Origin: Elysia marginata
Taxonomy: Eukaryota; Mollusca; Gastropoda; Plakobranchidae
Direction of reading: 5' to 3'
DNA length: 64,000 nucleotides
NCBI GenBank assembly: GCA_019649035.1
Contig: BMAT01011802.1
Coordinates: forward strand, 328,815 to 392,814
Shown here one piece after another: positions 1 to 11,572 of the stretch (its first letter is position 1; the number at the start of each line of letters is the position of its first letter). The notes under the pieces are model-generated. The model was not told where the DNA came from and did not search any database. It was given only the letters and a program-made list of their open reading frames with translations. Made by a program: the position numbers and the translations under genes.

Positions 1-460
1 ATCTATCTTTCTGTCTGTCTCAGTATCTATTTATCAATCTGTCTATACAACTATGTGTAATTGACTCGTTTTCTATCTCTTTTTTAATTTTCTCTCTCTT
101 TTCTTACGCCTATCCTCTGGTTATATTTTTTTGCCTTTCTTAATATCGCTTTTTCAGCTAGTTCCAAAGTGTATATGTACGATGATTACTAAGTTGGAAA
201 AAATGAATGACGGAGGCGGCTCTATTGGCACAACCTGCATTTGTTTAGAAAACACCTGAATAATCAACGAAATAAAGCTAAAATGTGTTGCTTTTTTTGT
301 TTGTTTCTTCTTTTTTTGGTAGAACGAGAAAAAAAATATTAGCCGTGTGACCAGCGGGTACAATGATCACCACTCAAGATTTATAGTTATTCAGATGTGC
401 CAGAAAACTAAAGTAATAACGTCTATTGTCATTGTTGGAAAAAAATCATGGGCTTGAAAG

Positions 461-491
<31 letters not shown>

Positions 492-3400
492 AGGGAAAAA
501 CGTGAACGGATACATTTACAGGGTGGGAAACAGTGGTAAGGTGATATATTACCAAAGTTACCAAAGAGTCCCGGAGACCTAAAGCAGGTAACAACAAAAT
601 TGTACTCGCAAACCCAAAAATTCATTGCCTAGGACAACCAAGGAGGCAAGTGTTGTTCTGACTGATTTCTTCGCGTTTTCAAATTTGTCTTCAATTTAAG
701 GACTGTAACCATTGTATAAGTTAGAATTTAAAAAAAACCGCGTTTCGACAGAGGAAAGCTGCAGCAATGACAAGATTTAATCTATGAAAAAAGATCTAAA
801 GAAGCGCGAAAATGGTCTCAAAGGGGAAGTCCTCTGGAGGCTTATGGGTTGTTTAACCCAAAGAAGAGATAGAGAGAGAGAGGGGAGGGGTAGACAGAGA
901 TGCGCACACACAGGTAGAAAAGTACACAAAAAGAGAGAGAGGGGACAATAAATATTGATTAATCATCGACCTAGTTATGACCTTTTATTAAAGTATTTAT
1001 CTGTCAAAAAATAGACGGATCGAATAAAAGCAGCCTCCCCCCTCCCCTTTAAAAATAAACGTGTGGTAATTAGCATAGCTCTGCGCATAGAAAAAGCTAG
1101 ATAATTGCAAACAACAAGGACTGGAGAGACTACAGCTAATTACACTTTTAACTTTCTCTTAATGAAAAACGAGGCTTTTTGTTACTGCAACATAGCGGAG
1201 TTAGATCCACGGATATCGTGTTCCACTTGCATTGCGCGCGAGAGGAGTGAGAGGATGCTCTTTGCTTCTTGTACTAGTCTAGAATCTACCTCAATAGATC
1301 TACCTCACGAGAGTAATGGGTTGCCCGTATAGCATTGCTGGTACTCGTATAGCCAGATCGGTGCCGATTTTTTACAAAATGTACTATGTATTGTACATAC
1401 GTTGTGCTTAGTAGACTACCCCAGTGGTTGTTATCTTACAGCAGTTTTGTTTTCGTTCCTGTTGATCTTGTTTAGAATACCCTTCTTGACTTACATCTCT
1501 GACAGGCATGGCTTAATGTGCTTAAGAAGGCTTGGGTCGACAAAAAATATAGGTGCAAAATGGGTTGCTTTGTGCTTCTTGTAAAATTAAGGTTTGAAAT
1601 GTGGTAGACACGTTTGTTCCCTTTTTATTCAAAAAAAAAAATAAACATTTGAAAAGGAAACCAAAGGAGTTATTACTGAAATTAGCATAAGTAAAATCAA
1701 TACCACCATAGTCCCTTTTTTCATCAAATTCATCTTTATGAAATCAGAATGACATTTTATAAAACTTCACTTTCATACTGAATAACGATTTTGTTTTCAA
1801 TATATGTATTAAATTTTAAATAAATAAAACAATGAATATGGCTAAAATTTAAATTCATTTAATGATAGACTCAGGAAAAGCAAAAGACATTTTAGCTATA
1901 AAAACAAAACAAAAACAGAAAGTCATCAAACAATAAAAATGTCAACATTGACAACAAAGGTTAAAACAGCGTAAATTTAAACGAAAAGAACGAAGATTGT
2001 AAAAACAGCAACGACAATCACAAATTAGGACAAACAGAACAACAAACTTCAGCTATTTGTAAAAATGAACCTATGCGCCTGCGGCAGAAAATTTTCTTCT
2101 TGCAATAAAACAACTATAAAAAATCGAGATCTTCCTTTCCCCGGCAAAGATAAAACTGCAGTTTCTAACGTCTCCTAAGTTCCTTAATGCATTTTTTCTG
2201 AAGATCCTTAAGAAGCCATTAAAACTGAAGTTTTATAGTCTTGCCTCGGGAGATACAGGTGACTGGACTAATCATGGGGAAAGACACAAAGAAAATCAAA
2301 TACAGAAACAAAACGAAGCTTGGCATGAACGATTGGCCAACCGGTGGACAAAAACTAGGCCTAACTATAAAAAAAACAAAAGGGCCACTATTGAACCAAT
2401 CAATACCTTCAGTTTTTTAAATTTATTTTGGTGATTATGGATTAGGGATTAGCTTTGGCTTCTCTGTTCTTTCCTCTGCATATAATATATTGCGCTCTCC
2501 AAGTAAGACAATTTTTTTATTTAGTTTAAAACCACGATCAAAATAAAATAATTTAAAATGTGAAAATATCCTATTAAAAAGTCGGAGATAAGAGTTAATG
2601 ATCAAGTGAGTGTAATCTAGCTTTGATTTGACAATTGTCTCATGGTAAGAAGGCGTTCGCTTGCTATTTTTAATGGTCATTGCTCGAAGCTGTAAGGGTC
2701 CCTCAACAGTAGATCCTGCGAATTAGACCTTTTAAAGGCAAACATGTAGAGCCACATGCGTTTCTGCAAGAGCGAGGGTTTTACGTAAAATAACTTGAAA
2801 CACATCAGTTTTCTTCATTAAATTTAAACAGGGATTTTGTACCACGATAGGTTGCAAGTCTTCAACGGACAACCCTCGCCTTTTCATAAAAGTCCTCCAG
2901 TAAACACCTAATTAAACTGCGTGTGTCAGGACAACGGAGAAAACCCACCACAAAGATATTTGCGTTTTACAAGATTATTCTCCATTGATGCGCTATTGTT
3001 TGCTTTGTTCGTCCGTCTCCTGTCGCAGTCTATTCGTCTACAATGCCGTAGGACACTGTCGCACTCATCCCTAGCCACAGTCACTACACAGCTAGCGCTA
3101 AGCTGGTAACATTATGAAGTCCCTGGGGCAAGAAAGGGTTTAGGAAAAAAAGTGTGTATTTAACAAGGTAAGTAAAGAATAAAAGAAGAGAGAAAACCGG
3201 AGTCATCCCGCCGGATGAGTTAAGCACAAGGTGATCAGGGAAGCGGAAAAAGTACTAGATTTAGTCTTTTTACCGCCTGCTACATGCGGCCAGAAGGTCA
3301 CGGCACGTTTCCTCTTTTATTAGGAGAAGACCGGGACCTAATAAACTGGTGTCCGTCGGAAATTGCTTAGCATTCCAACACATCACTTGTCTAAATGTCC

Positions 3401-5550
3401 CTCTAGAAATCATGTATGACCGCAAGGGAAGCACATGGTGGAGAAATAAAAACAAAGTTAAAAACAGAAGACCAGGGCGATGAACTGACACGACGGAAAG
3501 AAACACCAAGTAAGCAGCAGCTCGCCATTTCCTTCTCTGGCGTCCCAGTATATAGTCATAAAAGAAATCGTACAACAATGATTCCCCTGGTTGTGCACAG
3601 AGACCTCTTCAGCTTTCTTCCATACCTGATATTGAAAAAAAAAGCTAACATCATGCCGCTGAAAACAGCACAGTAGCAAGATTTGCGTTTTTCACGAGCA
3701 TCATCAGTACCAATAACTAATCAATCAAATGATGCATGTACTTTCATGAGAAGTCGGTTTCGACGAATTCCATCTAATCATACATAATCAAAGCTGATGT
3801 CATTCAGTCACCAGATTTGCCCTTAAAACCAACTTATTTTGTAAGAAAAAAGATAAACGGATTATAACAATCCCGGCCCTGAGAACTATTTGCAAAAAAG
3901 CTTTGAGGAAAATCCCATTTTTAAAAGCTTGGATTGTATAATTTTTGCCCTTTCGCACATACTTTAACGTTTCAAAGTGATAGAGATGATTCTCCAAAAA
4001 ATTATTCATTGTCAGAGGAAGCCATAGCGCTTGATACGAGCAAGATAACAAAGTTTGTGTGAAATAATAAATGGCTTATTTTCCTATCTCTCCGTATACA
4101 TGCATCCTCAAGAAGCTCAGCAAGCATTATAACCACCCACTCATCTTTCGAGATTTAAAACTGATACAGCGGCTATGCAACAGTTTCGCGATTTACGCGT
4201 TTCGCCAAGAAAGAAGACTGAAGTGTTTGCTAGGATTGTATTTACACGGCACGTTAATCCTTTAGGCTTGCGGTTATCGTATCATAGATGTGAGAATCCA
4301 ATGTCCACTTCCTTGATTAGGTCTATTTAGAATAAGGGATAAGACAGATTAGGTGTTGAGTGAACAAAAGGTTTAGTGGAGAATGGGTGCTTATTTTGAG
4401 CTGACACCATATGGACCTTCATAGTTCTTCTTGAAGAGATATAGAGAATCAAGAAAGAGAATGAGACAGAGAAAGGGGATAGGGGAAATGGACAAGGGGG
4501 ATATATGGCCACTAAGATTCACTCTCTTGTGCTCAAAGATTGCTATCACTGTATAACAAAGTCTCATTCAGGGTTTCCGAATTCAACATTTTAAGGTGGG
4601 ACATGAGGGAGAGCACAGTGCATACTCACTCACGCCGTTGGTATAGTCTGTCATGCCAGTGCAGTGGTGCACCCGTGATTTATGTGTTTGCTTTCAAGAG
4701 ATAATGATCTCACAAGAAAATGGGAGGACTCGCCGACCACTAAAAAATGCCGAAACTCAAGTGCTTAGTTATTTCAGAGCTTTTGAGCAAGATACGCAGC
4801 TCAGTGATAATAAACCATGTTCTTCAAGCGCTTTACAAAAAAAAAAAAAAAAGAAAGAAAAGAAAAAAATGCATCGTACAGAGGATTATGTGATTTTCTT
4901 TTCTTTACCTTGACAATAACTTGAATAATATTGAAACAAAGTTCCTTGATTTTTAGGCCTAGTTCCTAGAGCACACGGTAAGTTTTTAAAAAATGGAAAC
5001 CAACTAATGTGTTAGAGTTGAAAAAAAGGATCAAAAATGGATCGGCAAAACAATCAAACTGACGTAAACCGAGGAAAAAGCTAAGGCAAAAGAGGAAAGA
5101 CAAACAGAAACAAGAGAGATGAGAAAGAAATGGGCTTGGCAAATAGAAAATTAACGTAGCACAAACAGAAACAGAGATAGATAAAAAGAAGAAGCACAAA
5201 AACAGACAATCGATATGGATAAGAGAAAAGCAAAGGGTTAACCAAGACTTAGATGACATAAGAAAACAATACAAATTAACCAAAACCATGAAGTAGATAA
5301 GGTTGGCACCAAACCTTAATTTTTTTATTCTCTTCCCTATATACTTTTCCAACATGGTCTCGCAGAAAATGGAAACTTACATAGAAAATTTACATTGCCT
5401 CTCTAATTTGAGAAAGAGTCCCATTCACCTACTTAGAAACCCTCTCTTAGATTCTATAAATTGCCGTTTATTAAGCAATGTTTAATTTTGGGAAGCTAGT
5501 GATTTAAACATCACTTGGCTCAACTTGGAGTGCAGCGTGATAGCATTTAC
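1..5550. other. AT-rich non-coding stretch with simple repeats
   Basis: I see no supportable gene here. The stretch has pyrimidine-rich and purine-rich tracts, a short (GT)n microsatellite near 469-491, GA-rich patches near 870-905, and A/T homopolymers. Open frames of up to 129 codons (for example 4966-5355 minus) are made of biased, repetitive codons and have no recognisable domain. If the tentative minus-strand gene whose exons lie at 9414-9486 and 5551-5810 is real, its later exons should fall in this stretch, and they would start in phase 0. I could not place them with confidence. Confidence 0.5.
469..491. repeat. (GT)n microsatellite
   Basis: A pure GT dinucleotide run preceded by a short AT run. 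It makes part of a minus-strand open frame read as a Thr/His stretch, so that frame is an artefact. Confidence 0.9.
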
Positions 5551-5810
5551 CGCAGCTGCTGCGGAGCTGGTGTTCGCGACCTGGAGCGGACGGCGAAGAA
5601 TGGGTTGTGAGAAAACAAATGTGTTTGCGGAGATCAGGTTCGGGCCGAGACGTGACAGAGCGTTGACAAAACTCTCCTCAGTTTCTAGTCCAGTTTGGTC
5701 AGGGACGAGACAGGGTCGCTGGTTGTCCCCCTGGTAGAGAGAGGAGTCACGACTATGTAGTATAAACGCTGAGCCTAAGGAGTCAGGTTTGTTTAACCAT
5801 TTGAAGTCTC
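5551..5810 (-). CDS. Candidate second exon of an unidentified secreted protein
   Basis: On the minus strand an acceptor with a pyrimidine-rich lead (TTCCGTTCAG) precedes 260 nt of open sequence that ends at a GTAAAT donor. The segment is richer in G+C than its surroundings. It starts in phase 1 and ends in phase 0. Its phase fits exactly the donor of the signal-peptide-like exon at 9414-9486, giving a join that reads CVE-GDFKWLN. The 86 or so residues contain a dibasic ILRRPLQ site, two cysteine-poor acidic stretches and a Ser/Ala run at the end. I recognise no domain. It could be part of a secreted precursor or extracellular protein, or a chance open frame. Exon ends rest on splice consensus only, and no homolog is recognised. 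Confidence 0.38.
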
Positions 5811-6809
5811 CTGAACGGAAGTTGTAGAGCGTATGAGGGAGACAACATTTTACTATAACAAGCCTGAAGCAATGCATCTTCGTTGGTGTTTAACACTGAA
5901 ACATACCAGAACGTTTCGATGATCAAAGTGAAGACACGCAACGTAGCAGAAAACAAAAACTACAAGTTTTCTTTAAAGGTACAATTATACAGCACAGTTA
6001 TGAAACACCCGGCATGTCAAATATTGGCTAGAAAGGGGCAAAATTACATTTGGCAAAAATTATAACTTTGTTCTTTTACCCTGGTGTAAAAAGAGAACTT
6101 TGTTATTTTAAAATGTCATGTTTCGAATTAATATGTAAAACGGCCATGCAAAATCACTCTACGACCACAACAAGAAAAATCGACATCCCATCGACGCACC
6201 TGCTGACAGCTGAATGTCTCTGTCCACAGCGACGCTTCTTAATCCCTATTATGTCAATAACCAATGATAACTTAACCTCTCAGCTGATAATAATTTTAGT
6301 TATTTCAATTCAACACAGATAGCGGCATTCCAAGTCGTCTAGAGTTAATCTCTATCTAGTTTCAAATAGTCCCACGTTAAGCCACGCCCTGAAGACAATA
6401 GCATTTAAACATCAATGGACTAAGCGACCTCGAAACAAAGAACCATTAACAGCGACCAACAACGCAGATTCAACAACATACTGTCTCTGTAGAGAAATGC
6501 AAAAACCCAACTATTTGAATCATTAGGTGCTAATTAGTTTTTTAAAAGTCTTAATTATGACTCTGGCACACAATGGCACAAACTTTATTTTACGATGTTT
6601 CCCCCGTTAGTTTATGTTGGTATGCAAATGTATACACTATCACTCTGCTCCCCACCACTTATGGTAGACAGCTCATTCTCTCACACGATCTGCTCCCATG
6701 CCTGGAAGTCTGGACTGAGCGTCTGACGCTGTGTCACTCGGAGACAATTACATTATTACAGGACGCCCCATGACGGGTCATAATTAGTCACTCGAGGTCA
6801 ACATAAGCG

Positions 6810-6811
<2 letters not shown>

Positions 6812-6869
<58 letters not shown>

Positions 6870-6895
6870 CTCTCTCTCACTCTCTCTCTATCTCA
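6812..6895. repeat. (TC)n microsatellite
   Basis: Long CT/TC dinucleotide tract with a few TTTC interruptions, inside the proposed 3.6 kb intron of the tentative minus-strand gene. Further CT-rich sequence continues irregularly to about 7085. Confidence 0.93.
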
Positions 6896-7453
6896 TCCCC
6901 ATTCACTCAATAAGTTTCTGAATTTTCTATATTATTGTCTTTTTACTCAATACTCTTGTGTAGCTCACTCAATTCTCCGCTCTCTCTTTCGCTCTATCTT
7001 GGATTTCTATTCTGTCTTTCATCTTTCGCGTTACTTCTCTCCCTTCAATCTTAAACTTTTATCTCTCTGTCTCTCTCTACCTCTCGTATAAAAAATAATG
7101 AATTAAAAAACGTAACATCGTCCCGCCCCAACAGCAATGCAAGCTAGAGATTCACTGGCGACGAGCAAAAGCTACGAAGGTAATGCCGCTTTGGTAGTAC
7201 AATAAAACTTTGCACTATCACAGGAAACTAATTAGAATTCATTTTGACCTGCGCTCCCGTATCCCACGCCACACACAACTAAATAAAGTCGTTATTTACG
7301 CCGAGGTCTCATTGAGGGTTCAAATCAAATGTCATGAACGCCTGAACTTTTCTGAAGAGTTGCCAGCCTTCACATTTCACACCAAGTTTAGCTATAGTAT
7401 TACTATGTATGACATAAGTTCATTAAATGCATAATGTATGTGATGTATACTGG

Positions 7454-7645
7454 AAGTAAGGGGTGGCTTAGTCGGTACATCGACTATAGTGGCGGTCTCA
7501 GGTTCGATCGCTTGTGCCCACCCAGGATTATTTTGAGACTTTGCGAAAGTAAGTTCCGCGATAACACAGAACCTCACTTAAGTATGCTGTGTGCTAAAAC
7601 AGAAAAAAGAAACATAAATGTAAAAACTGAGACACGAACTCCTTA
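7454..7645 (+). mobile_element. tRNA-derived SINE
   Basis: The sequence begins with a tRNA-like RNA polymerase III promoter. An A box reading TGGCTTAGTCGG lies at 7464-7475 and a B box reading GGTTCGATCGC at 7501-7511, a spacing typical of tRNA genes. The interval does not fold into a clean acceptor stem and no CCA-adjacent end is visible, so it is a SINE head rather than a functional tRNA gene. The body is A-rich and its 3' end is not sharply defined. The position inside a proposed intron is unremarkable. Confidence 0.7.
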
Positions 7646-9413
7646 ATACCAGTCATATTTTAGTGCGCATTTTCCAACTTGAAACATTTTACAACAATTT
7701 AAGCTAGTAAAAACAAAACACAAGTCAAGGGAAGATGCTTCGTTTTTTTTTGTTTGTTTTTTTTTTGTTTGTTGTTGGGGGGGGGGTTGCCCGTTTTAGA
7801 GAGTCTTAATTTTATTTCTTGCTAGTTCATGGAAAAGTGAACGTTTATCTACCCATTATATTCACTAATTAATTAAAAATTACAACTATGATCTATTTTT
7901 TTTTCAGTTTTGTATCTCATCCTTGGCACATAAACACGTGATAACAATGGCACAACCAATGATTGAGGGTCTCAAAACTTCTTTTTTCTTTTCTATTTTC
8001 TCTTTATAGGCTACGTCTTAATACTTTTATTATCCGTAAGAATCCCCTATATTACTAATCTGTCTCCCTATCATAATCTGCGTTTTGCAATAATGGCAAT
8101 TAATACTAAAACAAATTTAAAGTAAGAAGAACTTAAAACCAGCCTTTCAAGCTCCGATCCGCCACCCCCACCCCTTTTTCCATGCACAGTCGCGCACACT
8201 CGAAAACTGTAGTTAAGTCATAAAAACGTTTGTACTTGTCAACGCTCATCTTTCCTGCCAGTGCCCTTGAGAAAGACTACAATGATCTGTACATTGCTTG
8301 GACAAAAGGTGTCGGCTATTCAACACGTCCGACACGGGCCACTTGAAGACGACCCAAACAGGGCACAGTCCGGAATGAACTTTGAAAATGAGAATCGTTT
8401 CATTGGTGGGCTTCGCGAGAGAATTATCCGGTTCCAAGCGATGCGTATTGAGACGTTTTTAATTAATGAGTTTTGCGTGAAAAGCAGGAGAAAAAGACAA
8501 ACGTATTGTCCACTTTGCATCGAATGCTAAGCTTTTAAAGGTAAGATATTTTACTTCTTTTTTCTATTTTTTTTTTACGCAACTGCTAAAATATGCGGGT
8601 TCACCATTGCTCCCATCGTATTCAATTTCTTAACTTTGTTCTGAACCCCTATCGCTAATTCTTTAATTTTTTTAAGACTGCAAAGTAATGCCCCCTCTCT
8701 CCATTACAACTTTCACTACTTTCAAGCCTACGACTAACACTGTTGCCAGATCTACTCTTTCGTCAACGTGGTACAGCGTGATTTTCAAACGAAGCTACTA
8801 ACGTTATGAAGGCTACAAAATGTGATATCTTGTCATTCATCCAAAACTCAATCATGGTGTGTTTGTTGCAATGTCACAAATCTATTGTTCTTCTAATCTT
8901 CAAATTGTTTAAGCCAATTTTTTCCTTGCTCTTGAGAAATAAAGAAGGTAAAACTGCAGATTCAAAGTGTATGTCGAGACGATAGAAGGACTCATGTTTG
9001 TTTGGGTAAATAAAAAAAACCTGTAATTTTTCATACTTTTGAAATTAACAGAGAAGTTGAACATTAAGAACATAATAGAGTGAAATATCATTAAAAATCG
9101 TTTTGTGTGTGAAAACCGAATAAATATAGGCCCTGTTTCTTTTTCATATATCGGCCTTTTAATCAACTTAAAACTATGCGTGATAGCGATGAACGATGTC
9201 CTAATTATGTTTATTGTAGTTGAACCAAGTACCGTTAGAAAATAAATAAAGAACACCCTCTTCATCTGAAATCGCTTCCAGTCTGTTGATCCTTTCTTTT
9301 TGTTGTTGTTGAAAGTCGTTTGATGAGATGAGCCTTTTGTTAAAAAAGAATTTCACGGCAAGAAAACTGAATTTATAGAATCTAGATCTCGATTTAAGGA
9401 GTTTCCTACTCAC

Positions 9414-9486
9414 CTTCTACACAAGAGATGCACATTATTGTGATAGACACGAGCACGTGCATGCTGTACCAGCTCAAGCACTCCAT
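9414..9486 (-). CDS. Candidate first coding exon with signal-peptide-like sequence
   Basis: On the minus strand an ATG at 9486 opens 24 codons followed by one base and a strong donor, GAAG followed by GTGAGT. The peptide MECLSWYSMHVLVSITIMCI, continuing SCVE, has a hydrophobic core of about 12 residues and small residues near the end, as expected of a signal peptide. The exon ends in phase 1, which matches the acceptor phase of the candidate exon at 5551-5810. The reading frame stays open upstream of the ATG, so a more distal start is possible. No homolog is recognised. The call rests on splice consensus, phase agreement and the hydrophobic N-terminus, and could be wrong. Confidence 0.4.
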
Positions 9487-11126
9487 GATGATAGCGATGC
9501 TGAGGTGACGACGACCACAGCTGCACGGGCGGTGATAGATCTTGTAACACCAGCAGCAACAATAATAACAACTCACTGAAACTGTTCGACCGACCGTACT
9601 CCACTCTGTATTGTATCCACAGCGAAGAAACTTTCTTTATAAAAGGAAACAACGCTTTCAAAACAGTTCAAATCTCTTACTTGGTGCAGATAATGCTGGA
9701 TTTAATTTATTGTTTCAGAGCTACTGTAGGTTTAGGACAAAAAAAAATAATATATATGGAATCTTACACATATCAAGTTAGTCTTAGATCTTGGTACATG
9801 TATCTAGACTAAGCTACATTGACCAGTAAACATAAGAGTTAAAGATTAGGCCTAAATCTTTGAAAATGAAATCTACTTCAAAACCATGAAAGTTTAAACG
9901 GACAGTGGGTCTAATGTTAGAACCGTCCCAGTTCTACTGCTAGTTCTTGTAGATCTAGAATCTTCTCCGAAATTATAGAATTTTTTTTCTTTAATCTAAT
10001 CTAGATATCTAGAACCACAAACTACATTTAGTCATGAGGTCTCAATATTTTATTTTCTGAATAACCATTAAAATAATTCGTATCATAAAGGCTAAGGCCC
10101 TGGTCCCACTTTGCAGCCTCGGAAACACATTTGATTTTCATATAACTTAAGGATAAGCTTTTTAAAATGTAAACGATTTTTTATAAGAATAATAAATATC
10201 TACACCTATATCTAGATTCATTAGAAATTGCGCCCTTTTATTCAGTGATCACTTCTCAATTTACAAACTTAAACGGATTCGCCAGGCTTTGTTTATTTAT
10301 TCAGTTTTATTTTAAAAACCTTAAGCTAAGTTAAACCAACTTCATCACTGTTTTTGTCTCTTTTTCTTACGTTACTTTTGCACGAAACACGCGAAGCTTG
10401 AAGCTGAGCAAACTGACCTGCAACGATCAAGATCAGTTCTAGGGTAATCGCAGTGGTAATGAGCCGCTCTGTTTACAATCCAACCACTCACGCCGAAATA
10501 ATGCGTTTGGCCTTCGCGCCCTTCCAGGGAAAAGCTCGGAGCACTACTTGTATTCTATTTGTAGTGGTTCCGTTGAATAGCACCGGGGTTGGAACTAATG
10601 CACTTCTCGATCTAGATTAGTTCAATTCCTCTGTAGTTAAAAAAAACGCTCCCGCTACCTATTTCTACTTCGTCAGGTACCGTACCGGCATCGTAAACTT
10701 TTTCTTGTTCTCCCGTAATGAATGCAAAGAAAGATAAGCAAGTTAATCCCCTACGAAAAACACTCGAACTACACAAAAACCTGCTGCAAACTGCCGCTGT
10801 ATAGAAGTTGTGTGAATGAACTGCTGTATTCAACTGACTGACGCCCGTTTGTTCCCGGCGCTAGCGAGTCTTCGCAAGGCCTATCATCAAACAACAGACA
10901 ACAATCCCTTGCCTCTCCACTCCACTCCACTCCCCCACTTCTTCCGCCGTGCGTTTTTTCACGAGCTCAGTCCGCCAGGCCGCCACAATCGCCGTACTCG
11001 ATTTGTCGCTAGTCGACGCCGATGGTTAGCCTATGGTTTTCTAAATCCTTGCTTGTCCAGTTGCCGTTACTGGCGGTCATACAAGAATGGCTGATTGCTT
11101 TTTTTTTTCTTTTCCCCTCTTTTTCT

Positions 11127-11167
<41 letters not shown>

Positions 11168-11200
11168 TAGTAGCGGAAGCAGCAGCAGCAGCAGCCGCAG
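11127..11200. repeat. (TAG)n followed by (AGC)n microsatellite
   Basis: About 13 uninterrupted TAG units are followed, after a short gap, by AGC units. A second TAG tract lies 350 bp away, so the two may share a history. Confidence 0.92.
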
Positions 11201-11530
11201 TACAGATAAATTAGAAAGGCACCAGGAATAACAAAAACAATAAAATAATAAGGAGTTGTTTAATTGGAAGAAAGAAAACAAATTAAATAAAAACCTTTAG
11301 ATGCAAAACCAGCGATTTAGATCTAGATTATAAACTGAGCTGTTTCGCTACAATTATTATTTTGTCATAAAAATCATTTTAAAAGTTCGAAAGTCGAAGC
11401 ATATTTACGATAGAAAAGTAATAGTAGTAGATAAAGTTGTCTCTGCTGGGTTATTGTTTTTTTTGTTGTTGTAGTTGTAGTTACATTTTTAACAGTTGCA
11501 GTTGGTTTTTTAGTTGTCGTAGATGTTTCT

Positions 11531-11572
<42 letters not shown>
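11531..11572. repeat. (TAG)n microsatellite
   Basis: Fourteen or so perfect TAG units. They produce a poly-threonine minus-strand open frame that is not a gene. Confidence 0.92.

Larger units (their letters stand above)
5811..9413 (-). other. Proposed intron of tentative secreted-protein gene
   Basis: If the two exons at 9414-9486 and 5551-5810 belong together, this 3.6 kb is their intron. It has a GTGAGT donor and a CAG acceptor on the minus strand. It contains the (TC)n tract and the SINE at 7.45 kb. No other convincing exon is seen in it, though a short extra exon could easily be missed. Confidence 0.3.

Noticed and set aside
3270-3578. 102-codon minus-strand frame ending in a cysteine-containing segment
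   Set aside because: A possible acceptor is present, but the phase does not follow the candidate exon at 5551-5810 and no family is recognised.
4966-5355. 129-codon minus-strand open frame
   Set aside because: Phe/Leu/Ser-rich product of a purine-rich plus strand. No domain, no splice context.
7464-7511. tRNA gene
   Set aside because: A and B boxes are present but no acceptor-stem pairing is seen and a SINE body follows.
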